From contig NW_022985204.1 of the NCBI RefSeq assembly GCF_010093535.1, forward strand, positions 407,728 to 421,372: a stretch of DNA of 13,645 nucleotides, written 5' to 3'. The position numbers and the translations under genes were made by a program. Under the pieces are notes generated by a model. It made no database searches, was not told the origin of the DNA, and worked only from the letters and a program-made list of their open reading frames with translations. This document shows, in pieces, positions 8,215-13,645 of the stretch. Numbering within the stretch: the stretch's first letter is position 1; every line of letters starts with the position of its first letter. The DNA comes from Lindgomyces ingoldianus. Taxonomy: Eukaryota > Ascomycota > Dothideomycetes > Pleosporales > Lindgomycetaceae.

Positions 8215-9728
8215 TGACTCGATTTAATATGTTCGAAGGAAGCGGCCGTGCGTGCTGTGGTCCGAAGGAGCATATACGATGTTTCGTTTCAAATTGCGGG
8301 CTGACCAACGCAACAGTGGCCACTGTCACACAGTATTAGATGGGCTATACTGCACCTGCGCTGTATTCTTCTGGATCGTTCAACTTGGAATTTGAAGAAC
8401 AGTGTTACTATTTAAGGCCAAGGAAGCGGGTCTATTCATATCAAACTCTTGCAAAGATTTTGTTTTGTAAGCTGGGGGGCTCAATGATGGGCTGCCTAAC
8501 CAACCTTGGCTTGGCGCCTTACAATACTATATATATCATTTAGCGCCTCGGGCCCTCCATCCACAATACATCGCTTCTCATAACTCATGCCCCTTGCAAG
8601 GCTACACGTATAATATATGGAAAGAAAGGAACAAATATAAACACAGAGCTAGCATCTCCTTCGCCTCCATTAGTGTCTCACCGGGGAGCATCTCCTTAGC
8701 TTTCTTCTAGAGAAGGGAAACTGTTGAAATCCAAGCTGCCACGCCACGGCGCCAATGGCATGTCCAAGGGTGGCTCTGTTAGTGCAAACCCCGAATTACC
8801 GCCAAAACATATTGGTCCACTACTACTTAATCCTGTCGTATGGAAAGATTCGATTTCGAGTTGGTCAACAAGGGCGAGAATATCCCACAGCCAGTCGAGC
8901 ATGGGAAGGCTCGAAGGACGAGTTTCCTATTTCGGGTCGGTCAGGAATGATGGTGAGAACATTAATCTTCTTTGCTGATTTGCACTATAATAGGCCTTCC
9001 AATCGTGACTACGAAATTCGTAGCAATAAAATCGGAAGTGTCTCGCATGGTGCAGCCGTGGATGGCAGTAGTAGGGCTCGATCATTGGGGAGACTCTGAT
9101 TCGTGCAGAGATACGAGGTTGGAGTCACTAGTTGCGAGCGAATTAGCGGTCAAATTAGGCGTGACGGGGCTGGAACTCGTGGTAGCGGCCAAGGTTCAGG
9201 GCGATGTATGTTTGCCCCACGGATAGGAAAGCCCTTTGCCACAACACATGGCAATGAAACAAAGAATAGGGCTCTGTTTAACAACAACATAACAAAATGT
9301 CCACCTTGAAACTCCACCCCTTAATTTCGTTGTTCTGACTTATGGTTTGGGGAATGGAGGCTTTAAAGTGCTCACCGGCGTCCCCTGTTGGGACCTTCTC
9401 CGCCTCCCTTAACTCCGTTGTCTAATCTACTCCACGTATGTAGCCATGAGGCGGGACAAGGCATCATCGAAAATACAGCAGAAGCCTTAGTCCTGTGCTC
9501 TGGCTTGGCGATCGGTATTGCTTCACGTTGTCAGTTGCATCCGTATTTCCGTCTTCGTCGTCCTCATTCTCGACCTACTCAACCCGTGCCCTCCGGTTCT
9601 TCTTTTTCTTGCCTCTCTTCGTTCAATATAGTAGCTGCAATATTTTATTTAGCTGCCTTTACTGCATAGTTTCGGATCAGTGCAGCTGCTTTCAAGCGTC
9701 GCATCCAACCTTGTGTCGCTAGACGTTT
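8215..9728. other. long intergenic region, no well-supported gene
   Basis: Several short frames exist on both strands but none shows recognisable domains. The best of them is on the minus strand. A 36-nt exon 9048-9013 could join, across an 86-nt intron ending in a good CTGAC...TAG acceptor, to exon 8926-8696, giving 88 residues with the segment MLDWLWDILALVDQLEIE. The donor GTAGTC is poor and I do not claim it as a gene. A 41-nt stretch at 8952-8992 on the plus strand has splice-like ends but joins no open frame. An AATAAA on the minus strand (9649-9644) would suit the 3' end of the gene stopping at 9729. Confidence 0.4.
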
Positions 9729-9992
9729 CTAGATATAGTGATGATTCCTGTCGCAAAGACAAGCTTCAGCCAGACGTTCGATATCATTGTCGTTAGTTTT
9801 AGCCATATCCGTACGCGCGATCTTCTGTGGGAGTCTTTGGATGGATGTATGTTTTGCCGGAATACGTTCGGGACAAGGCGTTATTTTCCCCGTCGGTCCT
9901 TTGCAGTGGTACTGTTGATACTCTTGGTCAAGGTTGATCCCGAGATCTTCGGCGGACTGAGCTGGGACAGTCTCCGACCGAGTTGGATCCAT
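9729..9992 (-). CDS. 87-aa protein with stand-alone Cys/His module
   Basis: ATG at 9992 is in strong context (AACATGG). The 87-residue product has a polar N-terminus (MDPTRSETVPAQSAEDLGIN) and then a Cys/His module: C30-x9-C40-x7-H48 and, after a helix-like stretch, DIERLAEACLC80 followed by D-R-N-H84-H85. The same pattern with nearly identical spacing occurs in the next gene upstream on this strand (C280-x9-C290-x7-H298, C329, H332), with matches such as CxG at the first Cys, [IV]-P before the His, and [DE]-I-E-x-L-A before the last Cys. From memory, a similar C...C...LA...LC..[WH]H module precedes T5orf172 (GIY-YIG-like) domains in many fungal proteins; no such domain is seen here. Metal binding is plausible but inferred. 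It may be complete or a fragment of a longer gene. The overlapping plus-strand frame at 9738-10160 is judged a shadow. Confidence 0.55.
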   Translation of the reverse strand: MDPTRSETVPAQSAEDLGINLDQEYQQYHCKGPTGKITPCPERIPAKHTSIQRLPQKIARTDMAKTNDNDIERLAEACLCDRNHHYI

Positions 9993-10195
9993 GTTAGGAG
10001 AACAGATGTAGAGCGGAGAGAGAATTCTTGGAAATTGCAGGCGAGTGCCCTTGTTATACATTTGCAGTATGTTTTACATGTAACAAACAATGACTACGAA
10101 AGATATCCGAGAGAACTAACCTCTGCCTTTTGGCCAAAGAATTGGCGTTACAACAGATAATGTTCAAAGACAAGCATATGTCTCTTACAAAGGGA

Positions 10196-12460
10196 TCACT
10201 GATCCGTGGGCGGTGTCAGCAGCCTAGAAGTCTCGTGCTTTGGCCTTCTGTAGATGTCTCTTAGACTGAATTTTGACTTTGACGCCTCTCCTTCATTTTC
10301 CTTTTCCGTAGCCGCCACGGTGGCCTTCAGCTGCTCAAACTCAGCCTTTGTGTAGTATAATTGGTTCGAAAGATCTGAATTCTTTTCGACAAGCTCTTGA
10401 AATTCTCTTTTAGAGGCACGGCTGAGGTCCTCCTTGGTCGCTTCAATCTGTTTGACCTGGCTCTCGAGAGTCGCATTTGTGATTTGAAGTCGCACATGGT
10501 CGTCCCGCAACTTTTCGAGGTCCTTCTGCTGCTGCAGAACATGACGCTGAGATTTGTCTAGCTCCTCGCGTAGGTACTTCTCGAGCTTCGTCTCAGGCGA
10601 GTCATGTGTCTTGATCCCCAGCGCCACCCTCTCTTCAAGCCTGATCTCAAGCTCTCGACTGCGCACCTTCTCCTTGGTCAGCGCATCTTGCGTTGATTCT
10701 AGCGAATTCTTAAGCGAAGATTCTTTAGTTGCCAGCTCGCTGATACACGAGTTCAGAGCGTCAACCTCCTTGCGAAGCGCTTCAACGGTTTTTTGAGAGC
10801 CCTCATAGAGCCCTTTCGCGTCTTGAAGGTCCTGCTGGCCGAGTTTCCTCTCTTTAACAAGAGCGTCTTCAGCTGCTTCTTGGCCCTCTTTGAGGGAAGA
10901 ATTCTCGGTCGTCAGATCGCTAACCTTGGAAGTCAAAGCGGAAATCTCCGTGTGAAGCGCTTCAACGGTCATTTGAGACACTTTGTAGAGATCTTTCGTG
11001 TCCAAAAGATCACGCTGGTCGCGTTCCCTCTCTTTCGCGAGTACATCTTCAGTTGACTTTCGGGCTTCTTTGAGTGAAGAGTTCTCGGTCGTGAGATTAT
11101 TGATCTGCTTTTCCAGAGCGGAGATCTCATCGAGATACTTTGTAAGGGTTTTCTTAGATGGCTCGTTGAGTCCTTCGGCTGAGAAGACCTCACTCTCAAT
11201 GCTGTCGATCTTCGTCCGCAACTGATTTACAGTCTTCTGCGACTCATTGTAGAGTTCGGTCTTCTCTTTCTCTACCCGAACTGCAATCTCATCTTGCGCG
11301 AGTATTCGTCGAATCTCAGCAGCCGCAAACTCAGCATACGCTTTCCACAAGGCTTGAGACCCCACTAAGAGAGACTTCTGCTGGTTTAGCCAATACTTTC
11401 GCGCAGCCTCAGTCAGGTTAGCAAGCCGGATCCATTCCTTGGCAAGCTTCGCTGCCTGCTTGGTGTGGTCGTCGCACATGTTGTACACCGCGAGATATTC
11501 GATTTCCTTGTCTTTCATTACATCTACGATTCCGAGCGAGTTTTCTACGAGTTTAATGCTGAGGCTGTGGCATCTTGGGACGCTGGACTTACACTGAGCG
11601 CCTTGTGCGTCAAGGCCTCGGCAGGGATGGGATTTGCGGTCTATCTCTTGAATTTTGAACACCTCATTGAATAATAGATTATTAGATAGGCTCATCTGAC
11701 AGGATTCGGGGAGAGTAAGGTCGAGATTGTTGTTCCAAGCCGCAGCGAAGTCCAGAGTCGATCCTCTACCAGGTATAGGTTGAGAAGCAGACGTGGTGAC
11801 TATGGGTGATGCGTTTCCGAATGTGAACGGTGGCGGTTTTCTACTTGCTGTAGGTGCCGAAGCCGCTGGTGGGTCGTCTCTCTTGCCCGCCGTTTCACCT
11901 TCCTCGGTAACATTTGCCTGGGTTGTTTCCTTGCCGTCTTTGTCGTCCCGTTCAGGTGCAACTGTTCCTGGGAGAGACGCGACTGCGATATGTGGGATTG
12001 GGGTGGGCGCAGATAACTCCTTGGCTTCGAGAAGAAGAGAGGCTACTTCTTCCTCAGGGATCTCGTCATCAAATTCTTCTCCATCATCATCACTGAATTC
12101 TTCCCCATCTTCATCGCTAAGCTCCTCGCTATTATCGTCTCTAGTTTCATCTCCATCATCACTTAGTTCTTCGCGATTCTCATCGCTTAAATGTTCACTT
12201 TCACTGCCGACGAAACTCAGATCATCGTCATCATCTTCGTCCTGTTCAGGCGTCTCCAACGACCATCGAGTAGTAGATGGGCTCGGTGAAGGTGGTAATT
12301 TGACTCTAACCCGGTGGCCGTTGGATGTATATCGGATGGGCGCCGCTTTGGACGATTTAGAAGCGGATGCAGTCCCTCTAGACGGAAGATTTACGAGAAA
12401 TGTTGGGTTTCCGCTCGTTGCAGGTGGGGCTGTATATGTAGATGGCAGTTGAAACGCCAT
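10196..12460 (-). CDS. 754-aa acidic-repeat / Cys-His module / coiled-coil protein
   Basis: A single uninterrupted exon starts at ATG 12460 in strong context (AAAATGGC). Residues 1-70 are Ser/Pro/Thr-rich and basic. Residues 73-138 are extremely acidic, with repeated E-E-L/F-S-D-D/E-D-G-E units. Residues 150-235 are disordered and Pro/Ala/Thr-rich. A Cys/His module follows at 280-332 (C280, C290, H298, C329, H332), introduced by SHPCRG. Residues about 335-390 are helical (KEWIRLANL, KAYAEFAAAEIRRIL). From about 390 to 720 it is a long coiled coil containing 60-residue repeats at 456-515 and 516-575 plus a partial third unit, each opening LTTENSSLKE or similar. The tail FSLRDIYRRPKHE is basic. 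No catalytic domain is visible. The acidic N-terminus and coiled coil suggest a scaffold or chromatin-type protein, which is inference. The 87-aa gene lies 203 bp downstream on the same strand. No close family recognised. Confidence 0.9.
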   Translation of the reverse strand: MAFQLPSTYTAPPATSGNPTFLVNLPSRGTASASKSSKAAPIRYTSNGHRVRVKLPPSPSPSTTRWSLETPEQDEDDDDDLSFVGSESEHLSDENREELSDDGDETRDDNSEELSDEDGEEFSDDDGEEFDDEIPEEEVASLLLEAKELSAPTPIPHIAVASLPGTVAPERDDKDGKETTQANVTEEGETAGKRDDPPAASAPTASRKPPPFTFGNASPIVTTSASQPIPGRGSTLDFAAAWNNNLDLTLPESCQMSLSNNLLFNEVFKIQEIDRKSHPCRGLDAQGAQCKSSVPRCHSLSIKLVENSLGIVDVMKDKEIEYLAVYNMCDDHTKQAAKLAKEWIRLANLTEAARKYWLNQQKSLLVGSQALWKAYAEFAAAEIRRILAQDEIAVRVEKEKTELYNESQKTVNQLRTKIDSIESEVFSAEGLNEPSKKTLTKYLDEISALEKQINNLTTENSSLKEARKSTEDVLAKERERDQRDLLDTKDLYKVSQMTVEALHTEISALTSKVSDLTTENSSLKEGQEAAEDALVKERKLGQQDLQDAKGLYEGSQKTVEALRKEVDALNSCISELATKESSLKNSLESTQDALTKEKVRSRELEIRLEERVALGIKTHDSPETKLEKYLREELDKSQRHVLQQQKDLEKLRDDHVRLQITNATLESQVKQIEATKEDLSRASKREFQELVEKNSDLSNQLYYTKAEFEQLKATVAATEKENEGEASKSKFSLRDIYRRPKHETSRLLTPPTDQ
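10736..11095 (-). repeat. two 180-bp in-gene repeats encoding 60-residue coiled-coil units
   Basis: Codons 456-515 and 516-575 of the 754-aa gene are two in-frame 60-residue units. They share LTTENSSLKE at the start, E-D-[VA]-L-x-K-E-R near residue 15, and S-Q-x-T-V-E-A-L-[HR] near residue 40. A third, shorter unit (LATKESSLKN...TKEKV) follows at about 10661-10735. An older, more diverged unit (SQKTVNQL...) precedes them. Confidence 0.85.
11465..11623 (-). other. Cys/His module of the 754-aa protein (C280-H332)
   Basis: Residues 280-332 hold C-R-G-x6-Q-C, then V-P-R-C-H, a 30-residue helical stretch, and EIEYLAVYNMC-D-D-H. Spacings are 10, 8 and 31 residues between C280, C290, H298 and C329, against 10, 8 and 32 in the 87-aa neighbour. 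Possible metal ligands are the three Cys and the flanking His residues. Confidence 0.6.
12047..12244 (-). repeat. acidic Ser-Asp/Glu repeat tract
   Basis: Codons 73-138 of the 754-aa gene are a degenerate in-frame repeat of roughly 10-residue units rich in Asp, Glu and Ser, seen on the plus strand as repeated TCATC/TCTTC blocks. It would be disordered and rich in potential casein-kinase-2 sites (S-D/E-x-E/D). Length may vary between strains by slippage. Confidence 0.8.
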
Positions 12461-13086
12461 TTTCGCAAAAATGAAGGTGCAGCTGGTGGGACTAGACAAT
12501 GTTTCTTTAGATATGTGATGATGGATTGCTGCCTTCTTTTGATTGTCGACTGATCAACCCAGATGAGTATTTTAGCGAGATTGAAGGACGACTGTGCCGC
12601 AACGCAGGGGGTTATGTTTGAGACGGGAAGCGCCCGCCAAGTGTTCCTCCAGGGAGGGTGGTTTTTGACCAATCAGAGGGCCGCTTCCCTATTCCTACTA
12701 GCGTCAATTTTACTGTCGGAACCTATGGATCGCTCTGTCACTTACTTTCACGTCTATTATTTCAATCTCTTCAAATAATGTCATCGTAGACCGCTCTTGC
12801 TGCTTTGCAGTAGCGTGAATCTTGAATATATGAGGAACCCCCCGAGGAGTCCATGACTAAAGATACTGCCCAAACCAAGCAAGCGCAAAGCAGATGATGA
12901 GATTTGTGACGGCGCGTACCGCGTCACATGCTCTGCAGCTTCAGCTCCCTCGCTTGCGCAACGAGTAGCGCCTTGGTAGGGGAAACACATGTATATTTAA
13001 ACTCGTAGAGCAGCTCCTCTGCTCCTTAGTTTAATCTAGTTGGGTTACACCACCTCTTGCTTGTAGCTTGAGCATGCCGATCGTAA
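12461..13086. other. upstream/intergenic region of the 754-aa gene
   Basis: No gene is supported here. A CCAAT lies at 12669-12673. An inverted pair GTGACG (12906-12911) and CGTCAC (12922-12927), ten bases apart, presents two CRE half-sites in a GC-rich patch. Short frames on both strands have no recognisable character. Confidence 0.45.
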
Positions 13087-13248
13087 CAAGATTCGACAGG
13101 CAAAACATCCCATTTATTGCCAAAAGAGGGGTTCAATGATTATGGCCAAGGCTCTTCTGTGGATGAGACCGCTCACGATGAGCATTATCAATATATTTAG
13201 GACTCTGAGGATGAAAATCTTGACTTGGCCTTTACTGCAATTCTGTAA
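13087..13248 (+). pseudogene. possible acidic protein relic with one internal stop
   Basis: One frame reads 38 codons starting from CAA 13087, meets TAG at 13198-13200, and continues in the same frame for 15 more codons to TAA 13246-13248. The residues around the stop are strongly biased (SSVDETAHDEHYQYI, then DSEDENLDLAFTAIL), unlike random sequence. The TAG could be a CAG changed by a CpA to TpA mutation. It lies next to the right-hand TA-rich block, so it may be a piece of a transposon protein. No family assigned. Confidence 0.25.
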
Positions 13249-13315
13249 TGAGGTAGGCGCCCTGCCTGCCAAGCCAATACTATACGACTTTCCCCACTGT
13301 ACCAAAAGGTACGCA

Positions 13316-13342
13316 CGAGAATACTTAAGCTAAGTATTCTCG
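13316..13342. repeat. 12-bp perfect inverted repeat at the right composition boundary
   Basis: CGAGAATACTTA (13316-13327) pairs perfectly with TAAGTATTCTCG (13331-13342) across AGC. Immediately before it, GTACC (13299-13303) pairs with GGTAC (13308-13312) across AAAA. Both lie where genic composition turns TA-rich. Confidence 0.9.
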
Positions 13343-13645
13343 CATAGTATGATATATATATAGATAATGCTAGGGCTAGCACTAGCACTAGCGGTTGTCT
13401 CTAGTCTAGCCTAAACCTCTATAAGCGAGAGAAGGCCACGTGGTTGACTATGCCTACCTTGTTCTAAATTCTAGAAGAAGAGAATGCTTTACCTAGAATT
13501 GCTCTTTACCTGTTTAGGAATAGAGGAAATGGTAGAAACTTTTAAAAACTTCTAAAAACTTCTAAGCTAAATAAAATATAAAATACTAAGGCTTACTTAA
13601 ACATAAGAATATTGCAAGCTTTATATAACATACACTATAACGTAC
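13343..13645. repeat. TA-rich transposon-like flank, cut by the window end
   Basis: The sequence resembles the left block in TpA excess. It holds a GCTAG/CACTAG mini-repeat at 13369-13392 and repeated AAACTTCTA-type units near 13537-13565. No coding frame is seen. It is likely the edge of a second RIP-affected element continuing beyond the window. Confidence 0.6.

Noticed and set aside
8952..8992. Intron-like 41-nt segment (GTGAGA...CTGAT...TAG) on the plus strand
   Set aside because: It is unusually short, and splicing it leads to an immediate stop in the frames tested.
9738..10160. 140-codon plus-strand frame
   Set aside because: It overlaps the minus-strand frame that carries the conserved Cys/His spacing; its own sequence shows no domain or homology to neighbours.
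11793..12452. 219-codon plus-strand Ser-rich frame
   Set aside because: It is the antisense shadow of the acidic Ser/Asp/Glu tract in the 754-aa gene; the poly-Ser comes from complementing GA-rich codons.
13600..13645. Reverse complement of the window end (GTACGTTA..., AGCTT..AATATTCTT) resembling the junction of the left-hand 559-bp repeats
   Set aside because: The match is limited to two short blocks with different spacing in very AT-rich DNA and does not extend further, so an inverted copy cannot be claimed.
1..13645. tRNA, rRNA, CRISPR arrays, viral genes
   Set aside because: I saw no cloverleaf with a plausible anticodon arm, no rRNA-like stretch, no regularly spaced repeats and no viral hallmark proteins.

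Overview
The window looks like accessory DNA from a filamentous ascomycete (Pezizomycotina). The evidence is short spliceosomal introns of 51-97 nt with GTANGT or GTGAG donors and CTNAY branch points, a split gene of the fungal O-methyltransferase family, an adenylation-domain relic typical of fungal secondary metabolism, and flanks with the signature of repeat-induced point mutation (RIP). I cannot name the genus from sequence alone.

Layout. Positions 1 to about 2945 are a gene-free, TpA-saturated block of wrecked transposon-like DNA holding two tandem 559-bp copies that differ mostly by C->T and G->A changes. From about 2950 the composition becomes genic. A broken or truncated small secreted-protein gene lies at 3219-3434 (+). 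It is followed by an intact five-exon O-methyltransferase-like gene at 3698-5239 (-). A roughly 950-bp divergent promoter region then holds a TCG-N5-CGA and a TCGG-N6-CCGA dyad. Next is a truncated AMP-binding (adenylation) gene at 6189-7361 (+), interrupted by an in-frame TAG and fading into TA-rich sequence. Region 7362-9728 is mostly non-coding apart from a likely small membrane protein (7780-8055, -) with a 19-bp tandem repeat across its stop codon. At 9729-9992 (-) and 10196-12460 (-) two same-strand genes share a Cys/His module (C-x9-C-x7-H, then C and H about 31-35 residues later). One is an 87-aa stand-alone copy. The other is a 754-aa protein that joins the module to an acidic repeat region and a long coiled coil built on 60-residue repeats. 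The right edge (13316-13645) returns to TA-rich transposon-like DNA behind a 12-bp perfect inverted repeat.

Reading. The left half looks like the remains of a small secondary-metabolite locus caught between RIP-damaged islands: the partner synthetase is dead and the methyltransferase-like gene is still open. That methyltransferase has lost the usual catalytic His and most of the SAM-binding glycine motif, so it may no longer methylate; an OMT-fold enzyme with another chemistry is possible. The right half holds the Cys/His-module pair, whose function I do not recognise and which is the best candidate for something undescribed. All homology statements are from memory and pattern reading; no database was searched.
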